52,613 nucleotides of DNA, taken from positions 1 through 52,613 of the forward strand of contig JAQYTJ010000030.1 of NCBI GenBank assembly GCA_028724885.1, written 5' to 3'. Source of the DNA: Bacteroidales bacterium. GTDB taxonomy: Bacteria > Bacteroidota > Bacteroidia > Bacteroidales > UBA932. Numbering within the stretch: the stretch's first letter is position 1; every line of letters starts with the position of its first letter. The position numbers were made by a program, and so were the translations under genes. Of this stretch, positions 43,749-52,338 are shown piece after piece. The notes below the pieces were generated by a model. That model saw nothing but the letters and a program-made list of their open reading frames with translations, was not told where the DNA came from and made no database searches.

Positions 43749-44396
43749 ATGAAACAGACACCACTAATTCTGAGCGTCATTTCGCTCGTCGTAGCATTAG
43801 CCTTAGGAATCGTCATGCTCACCAGCAAAGGAGGCAGCAGCAGAACTACCAAAGCTAGCACTCCTACCGGAGAGGCAGCTCAGCAAGGATCAATAGTATG
43901 GTTCGACCTAGATAGGGTCCTCAATGAATATGACATGGCGAATGACCTTCGCAGCGTGGTTGAGACAAAGATCCAAGGCATTCAGGAAGAAGTGAACCGC
44001 AGAGGCACTAAGCTTCAGAACGATGTGAACAAGTTCCAGTCAGATTTAGACAAAGGCGTCTTGGTTCGTTCAGTAGCGGAGCAGAGGAACCAGAGGCTTC
44101 AAGAGCAGCAGAACAGTTTCAACAACTACACGAATCAGAAACAGCAGGAAATAGCCGAGGAGCAGAGCGTCATGATGAATAAAATTGGCGATGCCATAAA
44201 CACATATCTTCAGAAACTCAACGAAGAGAAAAAATACGCCATGATCATCAGCACTCAGGGAAGCGTCCTTCTTGCTCCTGTAGCAGTCGGCGATCCTAGC
44301 TTAGACATCACCGATGAAATCATAACTGGCCTGAACGACGAGTACGTGAAGAATAAGGCTAAAGGGATCACATCTCCTGCGGACACCACAAAATAA
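43749..44396 (+). CDS. OmpH/Skp-family protein, membrane-anchored paralogue
   Basis: 215-aa relative of the periplasmic chaperone Skp. Unlike the copy at 38799 it keeps an uncleaved-looking N-terminal helix (LILSVISLVVALALGIVML) followed by a Ser/Thr-rich linker, so it may be anchored to the inner membrane. The core starts SIVWFDLDRVLNEYDMAND and runs into a long Gln/Glu/Asn coiled coil (about 70-145), then a KKYAMIISTQGSVLLA strand typical of OmpH. It is divergent from nadK and followed within six bases by a glycosyltransferase. Confidence 0.87.
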   Translation: MKQTPLILSVISLVVALALGIVMLTSKGGSSRTTKASTPTGEAAQQGSIVWFDLDRVLNEYDMANDLRSVVETKIQGIQEEVNRRGTKLQNDVNKFQSDLDKGVLVRSVAEQRNQRLQEQQNSFNNYTNQKQQEIAEEQSVMMNKIGDAINTYLQKLNEEKKYAMIISTQGSVLLAPVAVGDPSLDITDEIITGLNDEYVKNKAKGITSPADTTK

Positions 44397-44402
44397 TCAG
44401 TC

Positions 44403-45536
44403 TTGAGGATAGCCTTCTTATCTTGCTTCTACCCTTACAGAGGAGGGATAGCCCAGTTCAATGCGAATCTTTTCCTAGAACTGGGCAAGACGGAAACTGT
44501 CAAAGCTTTCAACTTCAAGCGCCAATACCCTCAGTTCCTCTTCCCAGGCAAAACCCAGTATGTGACTGCCGACGATGAGGCAGTGCCAATTGAAAGCGTG
44601 CATCTGCTCGATACCGTGAATCCTTTCACTTATCGGAAGACCTTAAAAGCCATCCGGGAATGGAAGCCGGATCTCGTCATCGTCAGCTATTGGATGTCGT
44701 TCCTAGCCCCGTCGCTAGGATGTGTTGCTAAGGGGCTCTCAAAGCATTGCAGAGTCGTATCAATCCTGCACAATGTAATACCTCACGAGCCTAAATTCTT
44801 CGATGCGCCACTCACGAAATATTTTCTGTCAGGCTGCACTGGAAGCATAACCCTCTGCGAAGAGGTAGCTGCTGATTTGAAGAGACTAAGCCCAACAGCA
44901 CGATGTATAACGCTTTTTCACCCAATATATTCCCATTTCGGAGAGAAGCTGCCTAAAGAGGAGGCGGAGAATACCCTAGGGCTAGAACACGGGAAGAAGA
45001 ACCTGCTATTCTTCGGTCTCATAAGGGAATATAAAGGATTGGACATACTCCTCAGGGCATTCGGCCAGCTGGATGACAGTTATCAGCTGATTGTGGCCGG
45101 CGAGCCATACGGCTCATTCGGGCAATATCAGAAAATAATAGATGAGTCGCCGGCAAAAGACAGGATACGCTGTTTCACGCATTACATTAAAGACTCCGAG
45201 GTAAAGAAATATTTTTCAGCGGCTGACTTGGCTGTCCTACCTTACAGATCTGCGACCCAAAGCGGCATAAGCGCCATAGCCTGCCATTTTGAAGTGCCTA
45301 TGGTCGTCACCGACGTGGGCGGCCTGAAGGAATCCGTAGGAGCTTCTGGCACAGGGCTTGTCGCTGACAAGCCCAATGAAGATAGCATTCTGAATGAGAT
45401 ACGCAGATACTTCAACGACGAGAGCCTGCGAGAAAGTTTTTCCAAAAGCATTCGTTCAGAGAAAGCTCGGCTCTCTTGGAAATCATTTACTTTGAAACTT
45501 TTACAGTTTTCCCAAAGCTTGAACGGAAATGAATAG
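44403..45536 (+). CDS. GT4-family glycosyltransferase (TTG start)
   Basis: 377-aa GT-B glycosyltransferase. The N-terminal domain begins RIAFLSCFYPYRGGIAQFN; the donor-binding domain has LLFFGLIREYKGLDILLRAF and the ADLAVLPYRSATQSGISAIA segment with the usual acidic position replaced by Gln-Ser-Gly. Donor and acceptor are unknown; neighbours point to cell-envelope glycans. The only start that keeps the first strand is TTG at 44403, as no ATG occurs before residue 99, so this is a rare-start gene. It lies six bases after the skp-like gene and overlaps the LysM gene by eight bases, which suggests one transcript. Confidence 0.88.
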   Translation: MRIAFLSCFYPYRGGIAQFNANLFLELGKTETVKAFNFKRQYPQFLFPGKTQYVTADDEAVPIESVHLLDTVNPFTYRKTLKAIREWKPDLVIVSYWMSFLAPSLGCVAKGLSKHCRVVSILHNVIPHEPKFFDAPLTKYFLSGCTGSITLCEEVAADLKRLSPTARCITLFHPIYSHFGEKLPKEEAENTLGLEHGKKNLLFFGLIREYKGLDILLRAFGQLDDSYQLIVAGEPYGSFGQYQKIIDESPAKDRIRCFTHYIKDSEVKKYFSAADLAVLPYRSATQSGISAIACHFEVPMVVTDVGGLKESVGASGTGLVADKPNEDSILNEIRRYFNDESLRESFSKSIRSEKARLSWKSFTLKLLQFSQSLNGNE

Positions 45537-47235
45537 AATACTAATATGCTCACTTGCAGCCCTATGCCTTATGGCAGCATCTGCTGCCATCTCCAAGGCT
45601 CAGGAATATCAAGCTCCGAAAGTTGAAATCTCGAAAGAAAAGGTTCGCTATCATGGGACTACATACTACTCGCATATCGTTAAAGAGAAACAGACAATTT
45701 ACTCAATCTGTAAGGCTTACAATGTAACCCAGCAAGAACTCTTCAACGCAAATCCTACGCTACATCTCGATACTGAAGGGCTTAAGAAGAATCAGATTCT
45801 GCTAATTCCTATTAAAGATCTTACTGAAGAGCAGGATTCAGAGAAAACTCCGCAAGAAGAGAAAACGGAGACCGTAGAAAAGCCAGTAGAAGAGCAAAAG
45901 CCTGAAAGTGTCAGCCCGCAGCCATCGAAGGATGAATATTTCTTCCATACAGTGAAATGGTATGAAGACCTTAATTCAATAGCCAGGAAATACAAGGTCT
46001 CCAAACTTTCCATCATTAATATCAATGGGCTTCAGAGCCAGAAGGTCAAGCGCCGTCAGGTGCTTAGGATCCCTCGCGACTACAAGAAGTGGGAGAATGT
46101 CACGCTAACGAACTTAGAGACGGCAGAAGAAGAACCAGAAGAGATTAAAACAAGTGCTGAAGGTCAAGAGGAGAGCATCTCAGAGATATTAAGCAATGCC
46201 GGCAACCATCAAGTGCACGCCGCCATATTAATGCCATTTAATATCTCTAAGGCTACAGACAGGCAGTTAGTGATGGATTTCTACTGCGGAACTCTAATGG
46301 CAGCAAGAGATCTGGGCAATGAAGGAATCAAAATAGACATAAGCGCATATGAGTACGGTAACGGGAATCTGTCATCTGGCATTTTCCAAGATAATGATTT
46401 CGTACTTGGGCCTGTAGCGAAAGCCAATCTTGCCAGAGCGGCAGCGATAAGCGATGGGGAATCTTGGATTATTTCCCCTGCCGACAGGATGGCTGGAGTC
46501 ATAGCAGATTCCGTCAAGAACTTTATTCAGGCTCCGACCTCGGTCGAAGCACAAATAAACGATGCTGTCCAATGGCTGAAGACCGACTTAGAGAAAGGCG
46601 ACAAAATAATCCTCATCTCGCAGAGTGGCAACGCAAAGGGCTTTGGCTCTTATTTATCTAACTTAATGAGCCGTTCCGGGATAAATTTTTCCAATGTATC
46701 CGTGAATGTGCTCGAAGCAGCGAGACTTTCCGAGAAATTGGCTGGGAATCTTAGCACTGAAGGAACGACAAGAGTTATCACGACCTCTGACAGCGAGTCC
46801 TTCATGAACCAGATAGTGAAGAGTTTGTACATCCTTTCTGTCTCTGGGAAGGACATAGCTTTGTACACCAATGCTAAAATCCGAACATTCAATACAATAG
46901 AGACGAAACAGCTGCATGGGGTGAAACTTCACGTAAGCGTCGCTTCAGAGGTTGATTACAGCTCTGCTCAAGTTCAAGAATTCACTCTTTCATATAGATC
47001 CCTATTCAAGGCAGAGCCGAGCCATTTCTCGTTCCAGGGATATGACTTGATGAGGCAATTCTCAACTTTGGCATCTAAATACGGTAAAAAATGGCATAGG
47101 ATGATTGATGCCTTCACGATGAACGGATTGCAGTCTAATTTCGACTACGTAAGGAAGCCAGGAGGCGGTTATGCCAACACGGCGACAAGACGCGTCATTT
47201 ATGCGCCAGATTACTCGATCGAGATTGTAAAATAG
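45529..47235 (+). CDS. Secreted LysM and PBP1-fold protein
   Basis: 568-aa exported protein: signal peptide (residues 1-24, ISKAQ), a LysM peptidoglycan-binding domain (about 48-95, SHIVKEKQTIYSICKAYNVT), an acidic Lys/Glu/Pro linker, a second LysM (about 142-185, HTVKWYEDLNSIARKYKVSK), and a type I periplasmic-binding-protein-like domain (about 228-560, HAAILMPFN to QGYDLMRQF). This layout recalls LpoA-like regulators and amino-acid-binding proteins anchored on peptidoglycan; the ligand is unknown. It converges on recN with six bases between. Confidence 0.86.
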   Translation: MNRILICSLAALCLMAASAAISKAQEYQAPKVEISKEKVRYHGTTYYSHIVKEKQTIYSICKAYNVTQQELFNANPTLHLDTEGLKKNQILLIPIKDLTEEQDSEKTPQEEKTETVEKPVEEQKPESVSPQPSKDEYFFHTVKWYEDLNSIARKYKVSKLSIININGLQSQKVKRRQVLRIPRDYKKWENVTLTNLETAEEEPEEIKTSAEGQEESISEILSNAGNHQVHAAILMPFNISKATDRQLVMDFYCGTLMAARDLGNEGIKIDISAYEYGNGNLSSGIFQDNDFVLGPVAKANLARAAAISDGESWIISPADRMAGVIADSVKNFIQAPTSVEAQINDAVQWLKTDLEKGDKIILISQSGNAKGFGSYLSNLMSRSGINFSNVSVNVLEAARLSEKLAGNLSTEGTTRVITTSDSESFMNQIVKSLYILSVSGKDIALYTNAKIRTFNTIETKQLHGVKLHVSVASEVDYSSAQVQEFTLSYRSLFKAEPSHFSFQGYDLMRQFSTLASKYGKKWHRMIDAFTMNGLQSNFDYVRKPGGGYANTATRRVIYAPDYSIEIVK

Positions 47236-47241
47236 ATTTTT

Positions 47242-48924
47242 CTACCTTCCTGCGAGAAGGGATTTAGCATTCGCGATTGCGGCCGGGGTTATCTTTTCTC
47301 CGCTCAGCATCCTAGCGATCTCCATCACTCTGTCATTTCCGGAAATCTGATGAATGGATGAATATGCTTTTGTGCCCAATGCATTATATTCCTTTTCAAC
47401 AAGATAATGGGCATTGCCTCTAGAGGCAACCTGAGGCAGATGAGTAATGGCAAATATCTGCATGTCACCACCCATCTCGCAAATCATCCTTCCCATTTTA
47501 TCAGCAACGCTGCCTGACACTCCGGAATCTATCTCATCGAAGATAAGAGTAGGCATGTTTACGAATTTGGCCATCATGGCCTTCAGGCATAGCATCAGGC
47601 GAGACATTTCGCCCCCCGAAGCGCAGCGGCTGAGATCCAAAGGGTCGTTTCCCGTCGAAGAAAAGAGGTACCTGACGGCATCTTTTCCATTTTTTGACGG
47701 CATCGCAGGAGAAATTTGAACGTCGAAAATCGCATGCTCCAATTCAAGAGACCGCACGGACTCCATGACCTTGTTAGAGAATGAGCGAACGGCTTTCTGC
47801 CTCTTGGAATGGAGGGTGGAACATATTCTATCATATATTTTTTTCTCCGACTCTATCTCTTTTTCTAATGCCTGCCGACGCTCATCTAAAGAAGTGGAAT
47901 CGAACAGCTTCTGAGAAAGGGCATCCCGCTTCGCTATCAATTCAGTCACATTCGAAGCCCCATACTGCTTCATTAAATCATACAGGAGCGACAGCCTGTC
48001 CTCAACTGCATTCAGCCTGTCCTCAGAAAGAGACACTCCGTCATTAGCGGCGGACACTTCTTGCTCTATGTCCGAAAGTTCCAGGCGAGAAGCCTCTATC
48101 CTACTCGCAAGCGAAGCTGCCTCAGGCACAAAATTTTGAATTTTCTCCAAACTCTTCTGAGCCTCTTTAAGAGCCGAGACTATGGAAACCTGTTCTCCGT
48201 CAGAATATTCCCCATTGAATATGCTTTCTGCGGCTCCCAGACTCTCCTTTATTTCCTCAGCGTTAGCAAGTTGCTTCTGCTCCGCCTCAAGCGATTCCAA
48301 CTCTCTCTCCTGAAGCTTTGCCTTCTCTAGCTTCACCAGCCTAGCCTCTGTGTATTCCCTCTCTTCTGAAAGAATAGAGAGCCTCGAATTGACATCAGAG
48401 AGCTGCGACTCAAGGTTATTAATCTTTGAATATGTCGAAGCACAGTCCGTCAGGAGGCTACCGCAACCAGCATAGTGGTCCAGGAGCGATAGCTGGAACT
48501 CGTGATCGGAAAGCAGCAGAGTCTGATGCTGGGAATGAATGTCCACGAGCCTCGTCCCTATAGACTGCAGAATCTGCAAGCTGACAGGAGAGTCGTTCAC
48601 GAAAGACCGAGAGCGACCAGACTTGTTAACGACTCGACGAAGAATCAACTCGCCATCCTCGCACGCTAAATCATTCTCACCAATTATTTCCATCAGGACG
48701 CTGTCTGAAGCAGGAATGCTGAACACTGCCTCCACTACGCAGGAGTCAGCGTTGCCGCCTATTGCTGACGACTCGGCCTTTGCGCCCAGCAAAAGAGACA
48801 AAGCTCCAAGCAAGATGGATTTTCCCGCGCCCGTCTGCCCAGAAATAATGATGAGACCCTCTGGAAAAGAAACATCCAGAGAGTCTATCAATGCATAGTT
48901 GCTGATCTGAAGGGATTTCAGCAT
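47242..48924 (-). CDS. recN: DNA repair ATPase RecN
   Basis: SMC-like ATPase acting in double-strand-break repair. 560 aa. Walker A GQTGAGKSILLGAL (29-42), a long central coiled coil (about 160-390), the ABC signature ASGGEMSRLMLCLKA and Walker B LIFDEIDSGVSG near the C-terminus, with ITHLPQVAS following. Length and motifs are normal. It is the last gene of trxB-bamD-rpoZ-recN, nine bases after rpoZ. Confidence 0.96.
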   Translation of the reverse strand: MLKSLQISNYALIDSLDVSFPEGLIIISGQTGAGKSILLGALSLLLGAKAESSAIGGNADSCVVEAVFSIPASDSVLMEIIGENDLACEDGELILRRVVNKSGRSRSFVNDSPVSLQILQSIGTRLVDIHSQHQTLLLSDHEFQLSLLDHYAGCGSLLTDCASTYSKINNLESQLSDVNSRLSILSEEREYTEARLVKLEKAKLQERELESLEAEQKQLANAEEIKESLGAAESIFNGEYSDGEQVSIVSALKEAQKSLEKIQNFVPEAASLASRIEASRLELSDIEQEVSAANDGVSLSEDRLNAVEDRLSLLYDLMKQYGASNVTELIAKRDALSQKLFDSTSLDERRQALEKEIESEKKIYDRICSTLHSKRQKAVRSFSNKVMESVRSLELEHAIFDVQISPAMPSKNGKDAVRYLFSSTGNDPLDLSRCASGGEMSRLMLCLKAMMAKFVNMPTLIFDEIDSGVSGSVADKMGRMICEMGGDMQIFAITHLPQVASRGNAHYLVEKEYNALGTKAYSSIHQISGNDRVMEIARMLSGEKITPAAIANAKSLLAGR

Positions 48925-48933
48925 CGCCGTAAG

Positions 48934-49299
48934 CTATTCGGCGTCTGTTTCTTTCGGCTCGTCTTTAACAGAACCATTATCTTCTTCTGCTCCAGCCTTC
49001 CTGTAGTATAGCTCGCCATCCTCAAATTCCTGAATAGCGATTAAATCAGGTTTCGGTAGCTTCTCGTAATATTTAGAGATTTCTATCTGCTCCTTGTTCT
49101 CGAACACCTCGTCCATAGTATCCCTTTCGTTCTTGAATTCCTCCAGTTTCTTAGCGAGTTCCTTCTTCTCTGCCAACGAAATCTGATTAGCTCTCTTGGA
49201 AAGGATTACGCACGTCTCGTAAAGATTGCCCGTAGGCTCCGCCAAATACTTCACATCCCTTGTGATAGTGTTCTGCGGTACTTTCTTACTAATTTCCAT
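48934..49299 (-). CDS. rpoZ: RNA polymerase omega subunit, Bacteroidota type
   Basis: 121-aa protein of the omega/Rpb6 family, which stabilises the beta-prime subunit in RNA polymerase. The core reads NTITRDVKYLAEPTGNLYET, ILSKRANQISLAEKKELAKK, and LPKPDLIAIQEFEDGELYYR, the phylum-specific omega pattern. The C-terminal 20 residues are acidic. It lies between bamD and recN. In many relatives coaBC and a DUF4835 gene follow rpoZ; they are absent here. Confidence 0.88.
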   Translation of the reverse strand: MEISKKVPQNTITRDVKYLAEPTGNLYETCVILSKRANQISLAEKKELAKKLEEFKNERDTMDEVFENKEQIEISKYYEKLPKPDLIAIQEFEDGELYYRKAGAEEDNGSVKDEPKETDAE

Positions 49300-49342
49300 T
49301 TATCTAATGCTTAATTTACTCTATTTCTTGTACGCATCCGCT

Positions 49343-50221
49343 TTAGCGGATTGTTTCATTTTTTTCATTATCGCGACTAAAGTCTTTCTCTTTCACCTCC
49401 AAGTCAGCTTCGGTGCCAGAATATCTGCCCAATGCCTTCTGAGCCCTATCATAATAGTGAGAAAGCTCCTTCCTGTTCCTTGAATCAGGATATTCCCCGA
49501 TGAAATTGTAATAGTCATCGACAAACGTCAGGTAACGATCCTTCTGCTTAGACTCAACGCTCATGCTGGCATATTTGTACGAAGATTTAGCTAGATAATA
49601 AAGAATGTCCTCTCGGTAAATATTGTCAGCATCATCTTTCAATATATTCTTAAAAGCCGTCCATGCCGCCTTGTAATACTCCATGTTATAATAAAGCTTC
49701 GCATTTTCGTATGCCTTTTTATCCAGCCTCTCGTTAAGGTTCTTCAGCATATTCTCGCAGATTGTCATATGAGGCGAGTCTGGGTTATCTATAAGATATT
49801 GATTGATTACCGCAATAGCATTCCTTGTAGGGTTCTGATCCAGCTCGTAACGATAGGTGGAGCGGTAAAGACAGTCAATCCTAAGGAAAGCCGCATCCTG
49901 TGCGAAAGGGCTGTTAGGAAAATTTGTCAGGAAGTTCGACAAATTAGTCTCAGCCGTATAATAATCCTTGTACCTATAATTGCTTAGGCCCCAATAATAT
50001 TGAACCGTGTCGTCTCTGGCAGTGCCATTGGTCAGCACCGAAAGAGATTCGAACAGCTGAGCAGCCTTCTGATATTTTCCCTTATTGAAATAGTTGAATG
50101 CCGCAGCATACTTAGCATCCACGTCGCTGCCGTTCAGCAAAGCTTCGAACTGAGATTTGCAAGACGTAAGAGCGGCAATCATGACTGCCGCAGCAATGAA
50201 TATCTTGAAAGATTTAGACAT
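49343..50221 (-). CDS. bamD: Outer-membrane protein assembly factor BamD
   Basis: 292-aa lipoprotein of the Bam complex that contacts BamA. Lipobox ALTSC (Cys20), then TPR-like repeats (about 35-240; AAFNYFNKGKYQKAAQLFES and NFLTNFPNSPFAQDAAFLRI). The end is a charged tail. The frame is open up to 50383, within trxB, but the signal peptide sets the start at ATG 50221; ATG 50239 is a minor alternative. It is 19 bases after trxB and 43 before rpoZ. Confidence 0.92.
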   Translation of the reverse strand: MSKSFKIFIAAAVMIAALTSCKSQFEALLNGSDVDAKYAAAFNYFNKGKYQKAAQLFESLSVLTNGTARDDTVQYYWGLSNYRYKDYYTAETNLSNFLTNFPNSPFAQDAAFLRIDCLYRSTYRYELDQNPTRNAIAVINQYLIDNPDSPHMTICENMLKNLNERLDKKAYENAKLYYNMEYYKAAWTAFKNILKDDADNIYREDILYYLAKSSYKYASMSVESKQKDRYLTFVDDYYNFIGEYPDSRNRKELSHYYDRAQKALGRYSGTEADLEVKEKDFSRDNEKNETIR

Positions 50222-50240
50222 ATTATTAATATTTCGCATT

Positions 50241-51164
50241 CTAATGCGACAGCAGGAATTTCTCAACATCCAAAGCAGCCCGGCAGCCAGACGCAGCAGC
50301 TGTGATGGCCTGCCTGTATCTCGGATCCTGGACATCCCCGGCCGCGAAAACTCCTTCAACGTTTGTCTGAGAATTCTTGCCATCCGTTACGATGTAGCCA
50401 TTCTCGTCGGTCTTGACCCACTGCGCGAACATATCGGAATTCGGGTGATGACCGATGGCTAGGAAAAAGCCGTCGGCTTGAATATCAAAAACCTTACCAT
50501 CTTTTCTAAGTATTCTAACGCCAGTTACCCCGTTCTCATCACCCAGCACTTCCTGCGTGCTGCAGTTCCAGAGAACCTCGATATTTTTCGCATTATTCAC
50601 CCTCTCCTGCATGGCCAGAGAAGCCCTGAAAACATCCCTGCGGACTATCATGTAGACCTTGCTGCAAAGATTCGATAGGTATGTTGCCTCCTCGCAAGCA
50701 GTGTCCCCACCCCCGACTACAGCTACGACCTTATTCCTGTAGAAGAATCCGTCGCATGTAGCACAAGCAGAAACCCCCATGCCCTTGTATTTTTTCTCGG
50801 ACGACAGCCCTAGATACTTAGCCGTCGCTCCAGTAGCGATAATCAAAGCATCAGCGGCCAGCTCAGAGTTCTCATCGACTTTCACATGAAAAGGCCTGGA
50901 AGACAGATCAACGGAGCTTATAACCCCGCTACGCACGTCAGCGCCAAGCCTAATGGCTTGTTCCCTCATGTTTCCCATAAGTTCGTTTGCATCAACTCCA
51001 TCCCTGAATCCAGGGTAATTCTCGACCTTGGTCGTCGTCGTAAGCTGTCCTCCTGGCTCAAGTCCCTCATAGAGAACCGGAGACAATCCTGCTCTAGAAG
51101 CATATATGGCGGCAGTGTACCCCGCAGGACCCCCACCAATTATAAGACATCTGATATTTTCCAT
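50241..51164 (-). CDS. trxB: Thioredoxin reductase
   Basis: NADPH-dependent flavoenzyme that reduces thioredoxin. 307 aa. FAD-binding LIIGGGPAGYTAAIYAS (8-24), redox pair Cys134-Ala-Thr-Cys137 in ACATCDG, NADPH-binding VVGGGDTACEEA, and the C-terminal FAAGDVQDPRYRQAITAAASG. Complete and of normal length. The promoter is divergent from the Fur-family gene across a 166-base gap (-7 box 51195-51202), which suggests redox-linked control by that regulator; no operator was identified. Confidence 0.97.
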   Translation of the reverse strand: MENIRCLIIGGGPAGYTAAIYASRAGLSPVLYEGLEPGGQLTTTTKVENYPGFRDGVDANELMGNMREQAIRLGADVRSGVISSVDLSSRPFHVKVDENSELAADALIIATGATAKYLGLSSEKKYKGMGVSACATCDGFFYRNKVVAVVGGGDTACEEATYLSNLCSKVYMIVRRDVFRASLAMQERVNNAKNIEVLWNCSTQEVLGDENGVTGVRILRKDGKVFDIQADGFFLAIGHHPNSDMFAQWVKTDENGYIVTDGKNSQTNVEGVFAAGDVQDPRYRQAITAAASGCRAALDVEKFLLSH

Positions 51165-51194
51165 ACACTTAAATTTATCATACCTGATGAATTA

Positions 51195-51202
51195 CAAATA
51201 TA
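51195..51202 (-). promoter_or_regulatory. -7 box for trxB-bamD-rpoZ-recN
   Basis: TATATTTG on the minus strand, 30 bases before the trxB ATG at 51164. Confidence 0.6.
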
Positions 51203-51273
51203 ATCAAATTAAATCGAAACTCGCATTATGGCAGATGCAAGCAAAAGATAATTTAAATAATTATAAATTATAA

Positions 51274-51303
51274 TTGTTTTGTATTATTTTTCTATTATAT
51301 TTG
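51274..51303 (+). promoter_or_regulatory. Promoter of the Fur-family gene
   Basis: TTG (51274-51276) and TATATTTG (51296-51303) with a 19-base spacer, leaving a leader of about 20 nt before the ATG at 51331. Confidence 0.65.
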
Positions 51304-51330
51304 CAATCAGAATTTTAGAGACATACTAAT

Positions 51331-51789
51331 ATGGCTGAGAAACTTTGCAAGGCCCCGGACATAGAGAAATTCCGCGCGCTACTGAAAAAATATGATTTGA
51401 AGGTGACTCCGCAGAGGATTGCCGTTCATGAGGCGATGCTGGCATTAGGACACGCATCGGCTGACATGGTGACTGAGTATATCATCACTCACTGTAAAGC
51501 GAAAGTTACTGTCGCTTCAGTTTACAACATACTCTCGCAGCTCACCATGCTTGGAATATACAATCACAGGATGAGCTCTAACAACAAGATGTATTTCGAT
51601 GTAAACACATTCAAGCATTTTCACCTTTACGACACAGAGAACAACTATTATGTCGATGTCATAGACGATGAATTGCAGAAAGTCCTAGAGGATCGCCTTA
51701 TGAGCAGACATTATAAGGGTTACAATGTCGACGACATCGACGTGCAAATTCTCTGTCACCCCACGCATCACCGCAAGGCCTTATCATAG
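51331..51789 (+). CDS. Fur-family transcriptional regulator lacking the CxxC zinc site
   Basis: 152-aa metal- or peroxide-responsive repressor family member. The winged helix is at about 20-88 (LKVTPQRIAVHEAML, then VTVASVYNILSQLTMLGI). The dimer domain keeps histidines (FKHFHLYDTENN) but the CxxCG that follows HxH in typical Fur and PerR is absent, replaced by LYDTENN, and only one late Cys remains (QILCHPTHH). A structural zinc is thus unlikely. Divergence from trxB points to an oxidative-stress role, by inference. About 40 bases later the intron remnant begins. Confidence 0.88.
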   Translation: MAEKLCKAPDIEKFRALLKKYDLKVTPQRIAVHEAMLALGHASADMVTEYIITHCKAKVTVASVYNILSQLTMLGIYNHRMSSNNKMYFDVNTFKHFHLYDTENNYYVDVIDDELQKVLEDRLMSRHYKGYNVDDIDVQILCHPTHHRKALS

Positions 51790-51831
51790 TCTGACTTGCA
51801 TCTCTGCCAATTTTCGCAGGATTGATAGTAA

Positions 51832-52080
51832 AATCGAGTAGGAGGTAAACGAAAGTAATAGAGTTTATCTCCTGCTTTCGTTCACCGATCTCTCACACCT
51901 ATCGCGGCCATACCACAGTTTGGCATCCTTCCGGAGTTTACCGCCTGCTTTCGTTCACCGATCTCTCACACCTATCGCGGCCATACCACAGTTTGGCATC
52001 CTTCCGGAGTTTACCGCCTGCTTTTGTTCACCGATCTCTCACACCACTGTACGTGCCGTTCGGCATACGACGGTTCCCAA
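51832..52080 (-). mobile_element. Group II intron remnant, domains V and VI
   Basis: On the minus strand the segment shows a domain V hairpin (ACCGTCGTATGCC, loop GAAC, GGCACGTACAGTGGT; 52043-52074) with the 2-nt bulge, then GTGTGAGAGATCGGTG, a 12-bp domain VI stem (51844-51855 with 51875-51886, one G-U pair) and the 3' end CTCCTACTCGATT near 51832. One change in the lower domain V stem gives a C-A mismatch against the usual form. No reverse transcriptase gene lies upstream within the window, so the element is truncated and probably dead. Insertion is about 40 bases downstream of the Fur-family gene. Confidence 0.75.
51861..52045. repeat. 73-bp tandem repeat inside the intron remnant
   Basis: Two full 73-bp units (51861-51933, 51934-52006) and a 39-bp partial third copy (from 52007) with only a few differences near the first unit's edge. 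Each unit carries the 5' arm of intron domain VI and a hairpin (ATGCCA / TGGTAT on the minus strand). The array separates domain V from the complete domain VI. Confidence 0.9.
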
Positions 52081-52184
52081 TAAAGCGGTGAATCGATGTA
52101 TGGAATGGCCGAGATGAAGAGATCTGGGGATCAAGTTCAAAACCCTGTGTTTAAGAATATACACTGCATTTAAGAATACACCAA
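52081..52184. other. Non-coding spacer between intron remnant and minisatellite
   Basis: The first part probably belongs to the upstream intron sequence. At 52150 and 52169 TTTAAGAATA occurs twice with a 19-base period. I see no gene. Confidence 0.4.
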
Positions 52185-52338
52185 GTCATCCCGAACGACC
52201 TGCCCCGTCATCCTGAACTGTACTCCCCGTCATCCCGAATGACCCACTATGTCATCCTTAACTATAATCCCTGTCATCCTGAACTGTACTCCCCGTCACC
52301 CTGAACTGTACTCTCCGTCATCCTGAACTTGTTTCAGG
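52185..52338. repeat. 22-bp minisatellite, seven copies
   Basis: GTCATCC (one copy GTCACCC) recurs at 52185, 52207, 52229, 52251, 52273, 52295 and 52317, each exactly 22 bases apart. The consensus is close to GTCATCCTGAACTGTACTCC. The units adjoin directly without unique spacers, so this is a tandem array and not a CRISPR. The last copy merges into a REP-like element. Confidence 0.93.

Noticed and set aside
50222..50383. N-terminal extension of bamD into trxB
   Set aside because: The lipoprotein signal begins at 50221; the extension is Arg-rich sequence antisense-free but out of frame with trxB coding and unlike any BamD.
51920..52117. 65-aa open frame on the plus strand
   Set aside because: It lies in the tandem repeats of the intron remnant and repeats its own sequence.
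52185..52338. CRISPR array
   Set aside because: The 22-bp units adjoin without unique spacers and no cas gene is present.
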